From Deltaproteobacteria bacterium (GTDB lineage Bacteria; Desulfobacterota; Deferrimicrobia; Deferrimicrobiales; Deferrimicrobiaceae): a DNA stretch of 58,199 nt. A model generated the notes under the pieces. It worked only from the letters and a program-made list of their open reading frames with translations, was not told the DNA's origin and ran no database searches. The stretch spans positions 1-58,199 of the forward strand of contig JACRIV010000112.1 of assembly GCA_016220005.1 (NCBI GenBank), written 5' to 3'. The translations under genes were made by a program, and so were the position numbers. Of this stretch, positions 42,480 through 50,674 are shown piece by piece; the stretch's first letter is position 1; every line of letters begins with the position of its first letter.

Positions 42480-42830
42480 TCAGTCGGAGGAGGGATTCGC
42501 CGGCGGTCTTTCCCCCCGTTCCGCCGATCCGGCGGTATTCCTCGCTATCTCTGCGGTGTGGTCGGAAATGCGGAACACGACGATGGCCAGCTCGTAGACG
42601 ATCCTGGATGAGATCACAAGAATAAGGAAGACCAGCGGGGCCACGAAGAACAGCGACAGGAACCCCTTGCCCGCCGATTCGGAAAAACCCTCCACGATGA
42701 GGACGACCGAGATAAACCCCGCCGCGATGATAGAGAGTGCGTACAGGACCTTTATGATGCGCGGGGTGACGAGGGTCTTGAACGAGACATCGAAGAGCGA
42801 TTCGAACAGTCCTTTTTTTTCCTCCGCCAT
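42480..42830 (-). CDS. DUF4282 membrane protein
   Basis: A 116-residue protein with two transmembrane helices (about residues 27-48 and 57-80). The pattern KGLFESLFDVSFKTLVTPRIIKVLYALSIIAAGF is the DUF4282 signature, followed by RIVYELAIVVFRISDHTAEI. The C-terminal 20 residues are polar. It is convergent with trxB and follows the csp terminator, so it probably has its own promoter. Function unknown. Confidence 0.88.
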   Translation of the reverse strand: MAEEKKGLFESLFDVSFKTLVTPRIIKVLYALSIIAAGFISVVLIVEGFSESAGKGFLSLFFVAPLVFLILVISSRIVYELAIVVFRISDHTAEIARNTAGSAERGERPPANPSSD

Positions 42831-42868
42831 GCCTTCTCCCCGGTACGCGAGCCGCTGTCTGCGTCCTT

Positions 42869-42904
42869 AAAAAAAAACCCCGACGATCGCTCGCCGGGGT
42901 TTCC
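42869..42904 (-). terminator. Rho-independent terminator after csp (43 kb copy)
   Basis: AAACCCCG and CGGGGTTT form an 8-bp stem with a 12-nt loop. On the minus strand it is followed by a run of about nine T. It lies 41 nt beyond the csp stop and ahead of DUF4282. Confidence 0.88.
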
Positions 42905-42944
42905 ATGGTCAAGGGGTTTTTTTCCCCCTTCGGGCGGTTCCCGC

Positions 42945-43148
42945 TTACTTCACCTTGGTGACGTTGGAAGCCTGCGGTCCCTTGGGGCCTTGGGTGATCT
43001 CGAACTCGACGCGATCGCCTTCGTTCAGCGACTTGAACCCTTCGGCCTTGATTGCGCTGAAGTGCACAAATACGTCCGGTCCGCCCTCCTGGGAAATGAA
43101 GCCGAACCCTTTCGCGTCATTGAACCACTTCACGGTGCCTTGTGCCAC
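42945..43148 (-). CDS. csp: Cold-shock domain protein (second copy)
   Basis: A 67-residue CspA-family RNA chaperone. RNP1 (KGFGFISQ) and RNP2 (DVFVHF) are intact. The start is GTG at 43148, with GGAGG about 10 nt upstream. It has a leader of about 135 nt and its own terminator. Its neighbour across the intergenic region is a divergent DEAD-box RNA helicase, and the csp/helicase pairing suggests a shared cold or RNA-remodelling response. Confidence 0.96.
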   Translation of the reverse strand: MAQGTVKWFNDAKGFGFISQEGGPDVFVHFSAIKAEGFKSLNEGDRVEFEITQGPKGPQASNVTKVK

Positions 43149-43538
43149 TTGCTTGTTCCTCCTTGTTTTTTACTGCTGTCAAACCTGAGCGTAAAGCCCA
43201 AATTTTTCAACATTCGTCAAATTAACAACAAACAACCCCCCCGTCAAGGAAATAAAAATCGATCTCGGGCAAACAAATCCTAATCGAATTAATTATAACA
43301 TCCGGTCAATAAGGATTCCCCTTGCTTTTGCATTCGCGGGGGTGTAAGGTCAATCAAGCTCGAAATATCGCGATACGCGATCCTCTCCAAGACGGCAATT
43401 CATCCCCCCTCTGAAGATCGGATCAGGCGGAACGCCTCCTCCTACGGGTTGTGCATCGTGACGTTCGGCACACGGCGGCATCTCTCCGCATAGGCGGATG
43501 GATCCCGTCCAATACCCGGTAAGGAGAAAGAAAAGAAA
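43149..43538. other. AT-rich divergent region between csp and the DEAD-box helicase
   Basis: About 390 bp without a gene. The csp side holds an extended -10 promoter on the minus strand, TGTTATAAT (43292-43300), which would give a leader of about 135 nt. The helicase side has an A-rich tract with AAGGAG just upstream of its ATG. I see no riboswitch or small ORF that I would support. Confidence 0.6.
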
Positions 43539-44870
43539 ATGTCATTCGAATCGTTCGGCTTTTCACCCGAGATCCTTCGCGCCGTGGAGGCGAAGAACTA
43601 CAGTACGCCAACCCCCATCCAGGAAAAGGCGATCCCGCACGTGCTATTGGGGAAAGACCTCCTCGGCTGCGCCCAGACGGGGACCGGCAAAACGGCGGCT
43701 TTCGCCCTGCCCATCCTCCAGCGCCTCTGTCTTTCCCCGATGAAAGGGAGGAACAGGCGCCACATCCGGGCCCTCGTGCTCACGCCCACGCGGGAACTCG
43801 CCACCCAGATCGGCGACAGCTTCGGCGCCTACGGAAGGCACACATCCCTGCGTCACACGGTGATCTACGGCGGGGTGAGCCAGGTGCCGCAGGCGAAGGC
43901 GCTGCAACAGGGCGTCGACATCCTCGTGGCCACGCCCGGCCGCCTGCTCGACTTGATGTCGCAAGGGCTGTTGAGCCTCCGCGCGCTGGAGACATTCGTC
44001 CTGGACGAGGCCGACCGGATGCTGGACATGGGCTTCATCCACGACATCCGGCGGGTGATCGACGAGCTTCCCGAAAAGAGGCAGACGCTCTTCTTTTCGG
44101 CCACGATGCCCGGCTCCATCCGGGAGCTCTCCGGCACGATCCTGCGCGATCCCGTCCAGGTGGCGGTCACGCCCGTGTCCTCCCCCGCGGAGTCCGTCGA
44201 GCACTTCGTCTATTACGTGGAGAAGCCCCGGAAAGGGGAGCTGCTACGCTATCTCCTGGCCGACGGTTCGATCCGGAACGCGCTGGTCTTCACTCGGACC
44301 AAACACGGCGCCGACCGGGTCGCGCGGCAGCTTTCCCGCACCCGCGTCCGCGCCGAATCGATCCACGGAGACAAGTCGCAGAAGGCGCGGGAACGCGCCC
44401 TCGCGGATTTCAAACGGGGATTGACGCAGGTTCTCGTGGCCACCGACATCGCGGCCCGCGGCCTCGACATCGTCGACCTGTCCCACGTGATCAACTTCGA
44501 CCTGCCCGTCGAGCCCGAGGCCTACGTCCATCGGATAGGAAGGACCGGCCGCGCCGGCGCGTCGGGCATGGCCTTGTCGTTCTGCAGCTTCGAGGAGCGT
44601 CCTTTCCTCGTCGAGATCGAACGGCTGATACGCCGCCGCCTTGGCGTGGAAGAGGACCACCCCTTCCGGTCCGAGGTTCCCCCGGGACCGCCGACCGATC
44701 TCGATCCGGGACGGAAGCACAGCGCACCCCGCCCCTACATGATCCGCGTCGAGGATCTCCTCAATCGCGGCAAGGAGAACGGCCAGGGTTTGTCCGGCCA
44801 TGCGCACGGCTCAAGGCAAGCCATGCCGGGCCGCCGGCGCGCGTCCTGGGGCCGCCCCTCTCCTCGTTGA
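43539..44870 (+). CDS. rhlE: DEAD-box ATP-dependent RNA helicase, RhlE type
   Basis: A 443-residue helicase. The Q motif is [26 protein letters not shown]. Motif I is AQTGTGKT (about 45-52), Ia PTRELA, II DEAD (154-157), [18 protein letters not shown] and [10 protein letters not shown]. The C-terminal tail (about 380-443) is basic and disordered ([19 protein letters not shown]), as in RhlE proteins acting on ribosome or mRNA structures. It is divergent from csp. A cold-growth role is likely by analogy. Confidence 0.93.
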   Translation: MSFESFGFSPEILRAVEAKNYSTPTPIQEKAIPHVLLGKDLLGCAQTGTGKTAAFALPILQRLCLSPMKGRNRRHIRALVLTPTRELATQIGDSFGAYGRHTSLRHTVIYGGVSQVPQAKALQQGVDILVATPGRLLDLMSQGLLSLRALETFVLDEADRMLDMGFIHDIRRVIDELPEKRQTLFFSATMPGSIRELSGTILRDPVQVAVTPVSSPAESVEHFVYYVEKPRKGELLRYLLADGSIRNALVFTRTKHGADRVARQLSRTRVRAESIHGDKSQKARERALADFKRGLTQVLVATDIAARGLDIVDLSHVINFDLPVEPEAYVHRIGRTGRAGASGMALSFCSFEERPFLVEIERLIRRRLGVEEDHPFRSEVPPGPPTDLDPGRKHSAPRPYMIRVEDLLNRGKENGQGLSGHAHGSRQAMPGRRRASWGRPSPR

Positions 44871-44949
44871 CACCCCAGAGGAGAAATGGAATTGCGATCT
44901 TGCGGGCTGCCGGAAATTATCCGGCGGACATGCGGATCGTTCCGTCCGG

Positions 44950-44958
44950 TGGTATAAT
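44950..44958 (+). promoter_or_regulatory. Extended -10 promoter of small RNA copy A
   Basis: TGGTATAAT is a perfect extended -10 element. No -35 consensus is seen; ATGCG sits at the -35 distance here and in copy B. The predicted first nucleotide is the G at about 44966. Confidence 0.7.
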
Positions 44959-44965
44959 TAAAATC

Positions 44966-45140
44966 GAGTGGTGCGGTGGGGCAACATGACCCACGATCCC
45001 GTGCGGGATGACGGGAGCAGGTTGACGGCACACCGCTTCCGTCCCATTGAAGGGATCGCCTGCAGATCCCGACAAAAAATGGGTAAGTAACGTACGGGAA
45101 CCGCAAGCCGGGGCAGGACCGGCCACCACCCGTTTTTTTT
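44966..45140 (+). ncRNA. Candidate structured small RNA, copy A
   Basis: A stand-alone RNA of about 170 nt between the helicase gene and the convergent ACT-domain gene. It opens GAGTGGTGCGG. GTGGTG (44968-44973) pairs with CACCAC (45124-45129) just before a T8 run (45133-45140), so the closing stem doubles as an intrinsic terminator. Internal hairpins include GTGGG/CCCAC and ATCCC/GGGAT. A 16-nt motif GGAACCGCAAGCCGGG starts at 45097 and is followed by a GCCGG/CCGGC hairpin. The promoter, ends, motif and spacing match copy B at 51.4 kb. There is no ORF with a Shine-Dalgarno. The family is not recognised; a divergent 6S-type RNA cannot be excluded. Confidence 0.75.
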
Positions 45141-45193
45141 ATCCGCAGTCGGACCCTGCCGGCGTTCCGATACGCACGCCTTCCCCTGACAGG

Positions 45194-45607
45194 TCAGCGG
45201 GCGCCGAGAACCTTGGCCGCCTTCCCCACGTCTTTCGGGTCGACCCACAGGATGGCTCCGTAACGGCCTTCCCCGGCGGCGACGCCATCCAGCGCGGTGA
45301 TGCTGATCCCCGCGGCGCCGAGCTTCGAAGCGACCTCCGCGATCGCGCCGGCCCGGTCCTCGCCCTGGATCAGGAAGGCGCTTTTCCTCCCACCGATCGC
45401 GAAACCCGCGCTCTTCACGGCCTTCCTGAAAGCGGGAGCGTCCTCGGGGAAGAAATCCATCTGGGCGCGGCGCCCGCGCGGGAATCCGGTGAAGGCAAGC
45501 AGGTTCACACCCGCTTCGCGCAGGGCCCCCAGCACCTTTGCCCCTTCGCCCGCCTTGTTCGGGACTTCGATCTTGAAGTAGTCGACCTTCCGGATGATGT
45601 CGCCCAT
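45194..45607 (-). CDS. ACT-domain protein
   Basis: A 137-residue protein with two ACT-like halves: DYFKIEVPNKAGEGAKVLGALREAGVNLLAFTGFP and SAFLIQGEDRAGAIAEVASKLGAAGISITALDGVAAG. ACT domains bind amino acids or other small ligands and regulate enzymes. The ATG has AGGAGGG upstream. It stands alone, convergent with small RNA copy A and near a solo AsnC effector domain on the other strand. The ligand is unknown. Confidence 0.85.
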   Translation of the reverse strand: MGDIIRKVDYFKIEVPNKAGEGAKVLGALREAGVNLLAFTGFPRGRRAQMDFFPEDAPAFRKAVKSAGFAIGGRKSAFLIQGEDRAGAIAEVASKLGAAGISITALDGVAAGEGRYGAILWVDPKDVGKAAKVLGAR

Positions 45608-45642
45608 TGCCGCACCCTCCTGAAATTATTAATCTCTAAATC

Positions 45643-45648
45643 ATTATA
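45643..45648 (-). promoter_or_regulatory. -10 box of the ACT-domain gene
   Basis: A perfect TATAAT on the minus strand, about 35 nt ahead of the ATG at 45607. A leader of about 29 nt would include AGGAGG. The -35 region is A/T-rich without a clear hexamer. Confidence 0.55.
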
Positions 45649-45838
45649 AATTACTTTTCTTCGAAAATAATTCGTTGAAACCTGAATACTCCTCCCCGTT
45701 GCGACTCCTTCGTTTCGTCACTTCCTTTCGCCTGCGTCGCTCCTCGATCATCTGCAGCGTATAATGAAATTATTGCAATCGGACGCCGGATATTCTCTGG
45801 TTTCGCCCCGGATGCAGACCGGAGAAGGGAGGACATCG

Positions 45839-46099
45839 ATGGTGACCGCATTCGTCCTGTTGAACGTGCCCGCAAAATCTTCCGGGGAAGTCGTCAAGGA
45901 GCTTCGTAAACACCATGAGATCCGCGAGGCATGCGCGGTTTACGGCGAGGCCGACGTGATGATCAAGATCCAGGCCGCCTCCCTGGAGGAGCTGGACCGT
46001 CTCGTCATGGAGGTCATTCAGGGGGACCCGAACGTCAGATCGACAAGGACCTACCTGGGGATAGAGAGTCTCCATTGGGAGAAGCGGGAAGCGGCGTGA
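45839..46099 (+). CDS. Stand-alone Lrp/AsnC effector-binding (RAM) domain protein
   Basis: An 86-residue protein that consists only of the AsnC-type ligand-binding domain: MVTAFVLLNVPAKSSGEVVKELRKHHEIREACAVYGEADVMIKIQAASLEELDRLVMEVIQGDPNVRSTRTYL. The DNA-binding helix-turn-helix of full Lrp proteins is absent. Such proteins form amino-acid-binding oligomers that may partner other regulators. The ATG at 45839 follows GGGAGG. A TATAAT at 45760-45765 is the likely -10. A MITE begins 15 bp after its stop. Confidence 0.9.
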   Translation: MVTAFVLLNVPAKSSGEVVKELRKHHEIREACAVYGEADVMIKIQAASLEELDRLVMEVIQGDPNVRSTRTYLGIESLHWEKREAA

Positions 46100-46114
46100 A
46101 GGGGACCGGTGATT

Positions 46115-46281
46115 CTAGTGTACCGTCTCGCAAATAGCTTGACGCACCGAGAGCGTCGATGCGCCGCGCCAGCAAGGCGCGCGACTGAGGCATACTGTTG
46201 AGTATGGTGAAGGAGCGCAACGAAGCTGGGGCGGATGCAGCGGCGCTCGAATGCCAAGTTATTTGCGAGACGGTGCACTAG
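46115..46281. mobile_element. MITE-like element with 26-bp terminal inverted repeats
   Basis: A 167-bp element with no coding capacity. The ends 46115-46140 and 46256-46281 are inverted copies (24 of 26 matches), each starting CTAGTG(T/C)ACCGTCTCGCAAATA. The inside folds further (CATACT/AGTATG hairpin, GCGCCGCGCC/GGCGCGCG). The central TA of each CTAG end would fit a TA target duplication of the IS630/mariner type. It sits between the solo AsnC gene and a small minus-strand ORF. A lone end of the same type is found at 50533-50549. No matching transposase is in the window. Confidence 0.85.
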
Positions 46282-46499
46282 GTGCCGGAATTCTTAAGTA
46301 CGGCGACCCACTTCCTGCCGCGCCAGATGAACGCCTCGTTCTCCGTGACCTTCAAGGCGCGGGTGCCATGGAAGCGCGCAAGCCTGACGAGTTTCTCCTT
46401 CGAAACCCACAGGTCGTCGTAGGCCGGGAAAGGCGGCCTGACGGGCTCGAATCGAACACCGCCCAGAAGGAATAACAATATTGCGTAACGTAGTCGCAT
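46278..46499 (-). CDS. Small hypothetical protein whose stop codon lies in the MITE end
   Basis: A 73-residue ORF: MRLRYAILLFLLGGVRFEPV... The hydrophobic N-terminus could be a signal or membrane anchor. The rest (LWVSKEKLVRLARFHGTRALKVTENEAFIWRGRKWVAVLKN) has the strand-turn-strand look of a real domain. The TAG stop is formed by the CTAG of the adjacent terminal inverted repeat, so the gene may have been truncated or had its end replaced by the insertion. The Shine-Dalgarno is weak (GAAAGAATGA). I do not recognise a family. Confidence 0.45.
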   Translation of the reverse strand: MRLRYAILLFLLGGVRFEPVRPPFPAYDDLWVSKEKLVRLARFHGTRALKVTENEAFIWRGRKWVAVLKNSGT

Positions 46500-46654
46500 T
46501 CGTCATTCTTTCGATCGAATTCCGCATGGGCTTTTTCTGTTTTGATCTTATGATTCCTTCCGGGGTATGCGGGTTTCACCTGAGGCTCTCCCTGTCGGAT
46601 CGACGAGTCGAATAACCGCATCCTGATGGAAATACGCGAGGTTGGACTGAACCG

Positions 46655-48091
46655 ATGCCGGGAAGCGTGACCCTTCCAGTATGGCTCTTCGCCGTGCTGG
46701 TCCTGCTTGCGGTCTTCGCGGCGGTCGACCGCCTGTTGATCCCCAGCGTCCGGTGGTATCTTCAGCGGCGGGTGGGACGATTCATCGAGGGGATCAGCAA
46801 GCGCCTTCACCTGGAGATCCAGCCTTTCGCGCTGACGAAGCGGGAAGTCCTGATCGACCGTTTGATGTACGATCCCAAGGTCCTGGAAGCGGCCGGGGTC
46901 CGCTCTCGGGAACACGGCCTCCCTCGCGACGTCGTGATGGCCGAGGTGGAACGGTACTCCCGGGAGATCGTCCCATCCTTCAACGCCTACGCCTACTTCC
47001 GGGTGGGTTACTGGCTGGCAAGGAAGACCGCCCGCATCCTCTACCGGGTGCGTGTGGGCTTCACCGACGAGGCGGGCCTTACGGGCATCGATCCGAAATC
47101 GAGCGTGGTCTTCGTGATGAACCACCGCAGCAACATGGACTACATCCTGGTCGCTTACCTTGCGGCGACGCGGACGGCATTGAGCTACGCCGTGGGGGAA
47201 TGGGCGCGCATCTGGCCGCTGCAGATGCTCATCCGTTCGCTGGGCGCCTATTTCATCCGGCGCAACTCGGGCGACCCCCTTTACCGCCTCGTGCTGGAGC
47301 GATACGTCCACATGGCGACCGAAGGGGGGGTCGTCCAGGCGATCTACCCGGAGGGCGGCCTGTCGAGGGACGGGAGCCTGCGCCCGCCGAAGCTCGGCCT
47401 GCTGGACTATATGCTCCGGTCCTTCAACCCCGAGGGCGGCCGCGACCTCGTTTTCATCCCGGTCGGCATCAACTACGACCGCACCCTGGAAGACCGCAGC
47501 CTGCTGCGCGAGCTCGATCCCGCGGCCCGGAAGAAGAGGCTCCTCTTCGTGATCGGCACCGCGTCACGGTTCGTCCTGCGCAACCTGGCCCTGTTGCTGC
47601 GCGGCAGGTGGCACCGTTTCGGTTACGCCTGCGTCAACTTCGGATCGCCGGTCTCCATGAAGGGGTATTGCCGGAACCGGGGGATCGACTTCCGCACCTT
47701 GGGCAAGGAGGAGCGGTTCTGGCGCGTCGAAGAACTGGCAAGGGATCTGATGGCGGAGGTGGGAAAGGTGATCCCGGTGCTGCCGGTCTCCCTCGTCGCG
47801 TCCGCCTTGCTCCGGCGGCAAGGCAAACGGATCAGCGAGCTGGAGCTGAAGGCGGAGGTCCACCGGCTCGTCCGGGCGCTCGCGGCAAAGGGGGCGCACA
47901 TCTACGTCCCCCGCAAGGACCAGGACTACGCCGTCGCCGTGGGGCTCCGCATGCTGACGCTCCGACATCTGGCGGGCGAGGAGGACGGGCTTTATTTCAT
48001 CATGCCGGGGGAGACTCCCCTCGCGCAATACTACGCCAACGCCATCGGCCACCTTCTCCCGGATCCTCCCGCGGGGGCCCCCGACGGGTAA
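46655..48091 (+). CDS. PlsB-like glycerol-phosphate acyltransferase
   Basis: A 478-residue membrane-associated acyltransferase with an N-terminal anchor helix (VWLFAVLVLLAVFAAVDRLLI). The LPLAT motifs are in order: NHRSNMD (H157-x4-D162), GAYFIRRNSGDPLYR (about 192-206), YPEGGLSRDG (about 231-240) and FIPVGINYDR (about 268-277). The GDPLYR and C-terminal region follow the PlsB/GPAT pattern rather than PlsC. It would acylate glycerol-3-phosphate or a related lipid. It is shorter than E. coli PlsB (about 800 residues). It converges with lon, the stops being 2 bp apart. Confidence 0.85.
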   Translation: MPGSVTLPVWLFAVLVLLAVFAAVDRLLIPSVRWYLQRRVGRFIEGISKRLHLEIQPFALTKREVLIDRLMYDPKVLEAAGVRSREHGLPRDVVMAEVERYSREIVPSFNAYAYFRVGYWLARKTARILYRVRVGFTDEAGLTGIDPKSSVVFVMNHRSNMDYILVAYLAATRTALSYAVGEWARIWPLQMLIRSLGAYFIRRNSGDPLYRLVLERYVHMATEGGVVQAIYPEGGLSRDGSLRPPKLGLLDYMLRSFNPEGGRDLVFIPVGINYDRTLEDRSLLRELDPAARKKRLLFVIGTASRFVLRNLALLLRGRWHRFGYACVNFGSPVSMKGYCRNRGIDFRTLGKEERFWRVEELARDLMAEVGKVIPVLPVSLVASALLRRQGKRISELELKAEVHRLVRALAAKGAHIYVPRKDQDYAVAVGLRMLTLRHLAGEEDGLYFIMPGETPLAQYYANAIGHLLPDPPAGAPDG

Positions 48092-48093
48092 CG

Positions 48094-50523
48094 TCAGACG
48101 TCGTTCTCCTTCTTCCTCCCCTTGTTTTTTTCGTTCTCCTCCTTCTTGACCGCTTCCCGGAGCGCCGTCAGCCTGTCCTCGACGATCCGGCTCAGCGTCC
48201 CCTCCGGCCAGGCCCCGTCCGGGCCGCGTTCCCCCGCCGGGATACCCATCAGGACCTCGATCCCCTCTTCCACGTGGTCGATGGCGTAGACGCGGAACTT
48301 CCCGTCCCGAACCGCGTCGAGCACGCTCTTCTTCAGCATGAGGTTCCGGACGTTCCTCAGGGGGATGACGACTCCCGGCGTCCCCTCGAATCCCCGGAGC
48401 CTGCACAGATCGAAGAACCCCTCGATCTTCTCGTTCACCCCGCCGATCGGCTGGACGTTTCCGTTCTGGTCCATGGACCCGGTGACGGCGATGTTCTGCC
48501 GGATGGGGATCCCCGAGATGGCGCTCAGCAGCGAGTAGAGCTCCGCGCAGGTGGCGCTGTCCCCCTCGATCATACCGTAGAGCTGCTCGAACGTGATCGA
48601 AGCGGTGAGGCTGATGGGCCTCCTTTCCGCATACTTCCGCCCCAGGTAGTTCGACAGGATCAGGATCGCCTTCTCGTGGATTTTCCCCGAGAGCTTGGTC
48701 TCCCGCTCGATGTTGACCACCCCGCCTTTCCCGGCGTAGACGGCGGTCGTGATCCGCGAAGGCTTCCCGAAGCTGTAGTCCCCCAGCTCGAGCACGGCGA
48801 GGCCGTTCACCTGGCCCGCCTTCTCCCCCGAGGTCTCCACGATCAGCGTCCCTTCCGCCATCAGCTCCCGCAGCCGGTCCTCGATCATGCTGTGCCGGTA
48901 GACCTTCTCGTCCAGCGCTCTCTCCACGTGGACGTCCGAGACCACGCCGGCGCAGTCCTTCCGGGCCCAGTAATGGGACTCCCGGATCAGGTTCGCGATC
49001 TCGCTGAACTTGGAGGAGAGCTTCTCCTGGTGCTCGGCCATGCGGGAGCCGTACTCGACGACCTTCCCCACGCCCGAGGGATCGAAGGGGAGCAGTCGCT
49101 CGCCTCGGGCCTTCGCGGCGATGAAGGCGGCGTACTTCAGGACGTTCTCCTCGGTGCGCTGCATCCGGTTATCGAAGTCCGCCTTCACCTTGAACAACTC
49201 CCGGTACTCCTCGTCCAGGTTGTACAGGAGGTAATAGATCTCGGGGTTCCCTATGAGGATCACCTTCACGTCGAGCGGGATCGCCTCCGGCTTCATCGTG
49301 GCGGTCGTCAACAGGCGGTACTGCTCCCAGACGTCCTCGATCTTCACCTCGCCGTTCCGGATCGCCCGCTTCAGCGCGTCGTAGGAGAAGAGGTTCCGCA
49401 GGAGGTCCAGGGCGTTGAGGACGAGGAACCCCCCGTTGGCCTTGTGGAGCGATCCGGCCTTGATCATGGAGAAGTCGGTCATGGCCATGCCGAACTGGAA
49501 CTTGTGCTCGACCCGCCCGAAGAGGTTGTAGTAGGTGGGATTGCTCTCGAAGACGCAGGGGCTCCCCTTCTGCTCGCCGTTGTCCACGAGGACGTTCACC
49601 GTGTACCGGGTGAAGTCCGGCTCCTGCTTCGGTACCCTTAGAAACGGGACGGGGGGCGCCGCCGCCTCTTCCGGCGCGGCCTTGAAGTCGTCGATGTTGG
49701 CCAGGATGTCCTCCTTGACGGCGTCCAGCCAGGCCACCAGCTTCTCGTTGCCCCCGTGCTTGTTCTGGATCTCCTCGATGAGGTGCCCGAGGACCGACAG
49801 GGCGGCATAACGTTCCAGCTCGCCCAGCCTCTTCTTGGCGGCCTTGTCCTCGCCCTTCATCACCCTCACCGCGTCGTCGATCTTCTCCTGGATCTGCTTC
49901 CCCGTCTCCCGTATTCTCGTTTTCCTCGCCTCGTCGAAGGAATTGAACTCCTCCTCCGTCAAGGGCTCTCCCGCGTCGCTGCGCGGCGTAAGCGTGAAGC
50001 CTCCCATCTTCGCCCCGATGTTGAACCCTTTCGCGTCCGCCTCCTTCTGGAGTGCGTCGAACAGCTCCTTCTGCCTCCGCTGGAACTCCTCGACGATGGC
50101 GCTCTTCTGCTTCTCGTATTCCTTGGACTCGAAGATCTTCGGGATCTCGACCTTCAAGGCGGAGATCAGCTCGGCCGTGTCCTTCTGGAATGCGATCCCC
50201 CGGCCGGGAGCGAGGGAGAGGGCGATCGGCTCGCCCGCATCCTTGTAGTTGAAGACGTAGCACCAGTCCGGCGGGACCGGCTCCCCTTCCGCCTTCTTCG
50301 AGATGAAGGACCGGATGGCCGAGGTCTTGCCTGTCCCGCTGTCCCCGAGCACGTAAATGTTGAACCCGATGCTCTTCAGGTTCAGCCCGAAGTCGATGGC
50401 GTCAAGCGCCCTCTCCTGGCCGATGATCCGGTCCAGGGGGGCCAGCTCCTCCGTGTTTTCGAAGCGGAAAATCTTCCTGTCGCAGGCTCTGTAGAGGTCG
50501 TCCGCGGAAAGCATCCTGGCCAT
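48094..50523 (-). CDS. Lon-family ATP-dependent protease (COG1067 type)
   Basis: An 809-residue AAA+ protease. The P-loop GDSGTGKT is at residues 60-67, unusually close to the N-terminus because the Lon N-domain is missing; a helical insertion follows (about 120-280). The C-terminal proteolytic domain has the catalytic Ser in EGDSATCAELYSLLSAISGIPI (about 653) and the Lys in GGVNEKIEGFFDLC (about 694). The tail EKNKGRKKENDV is charged. It degrades misfolded or regulatory proteins in the cytoplasm. The ATG has GGGAGG nearby. Confidence 0.93.
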   Translation of the reverse strand: MARMLSADDLYRACDRKIFRFENTEELAPLDRIIGQERALDAIDFGLNLKSIGFNIYVLGDSGTGKTSAIRSFISKKAEGEPVPPDWCYVFNYKDAGEPIALSLAPGRGIAFQKDTAELISALKVEIPKIFESKEYEKQKSAIVEEFQRRQKELFDALQKEADAKGFNIGAKMGGFTLTPRSDAGEPLTEEEFNSFDEARKTRIRETGKQIQEKIDDAVRVMKGEDKAAKKRLGELERYAALSVLGHLIEEIQNKHGGNEKLVAWLDAVKEDILANIDDFKAAPEEAAAPPVPFLRVPKQEPDFTRYTVNVLVDNGEQKGSPCVFESNPTYYNLFGRVEHKFQFGMAMTDFSMIKAGSLHKANGGFLVLNALDLLRNLFSYDALKRAIRNGEVKIEDVWEQYRLLTTATMKPEAIPLDVKVILIGNPEIYYLLYNLDEEYRELFKVKADFDNRMQRTEENVLKYAAFIAAKARGERLLPFDPSGVGKVVEYGSRMAEHQEKLSSKFSEIANLIRESHYWARKDCAGVVSDVHVERALDEKVYRHSMIEDRLRELMAEGTLIVETSGEKAGQVNGLAVLELGDYSFGKPSRITTAVYAGKGGVVNIERETKLSGKIHEKAILILSNYLGRKYAERRPISLTASITFEQLYGMIEGDSATCAELYSLLSAISGIPIRQNIAVTGSMDQNGNVQPIGGVNEKIEGFFDLCRLRGFEGTPGVVIPLRNVRNLMLKKSVLDAVRDGKFRVYAIDHVEEGIEVLMGIPAGERGPDGAWPEGTLSRIVEDRLTALREAVKKEENEKNKGRKKENDV

Positions 50524-50532
50524 GCTCCCTCC

Positions 50533-50549
50533 CTAGTGCAGCGTCTCGC
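50533..50549 (+). repeat. Solo terminal repeat of the MITE family
   Basis: CTAGTGCAGCGTCTCGC matches the outer 17 nt of the MITE end with one mismatch. It lies 10 bp upstream of the lon start. No partner end is found between here and rubrerythrin, so it looks like a remnant. Confidence 0.55.
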
Positions 50550-50674
50550 GGACTGCGGAATATGACTCCAGCTTATCCTACCGTTCATCGCATCGCCGGT
50601 GGAATAAAATATTCCCCTTTCCAGTCCTGCTCGCGGGACCGCGTGGGCGGGGACACTCCTCTCCCCCGGTGATT

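Noticed and set aside
44966-45140. Cobalamin, SAM, c-di-GMP, FMN, TPP or yybP-type riboswitch
   Set aside because: None of their conserved cores is present. The RNA ends in a terminator with no downstream gene in the same direction.
44966-45140. 6S RNA
   Set aside because: Size and twin copies would fit, but the layout looks multi-branched with a conserved 3' motif rather than one long rod with a central bubble. Not excluded, only unsupported.
46436-46460. tRNA T-arm-like sequence (GGCTCGAATCG)
   Set aside because: No acceptor stem or anticodon arm can be built around it, and it lies inside a plausible ORF.
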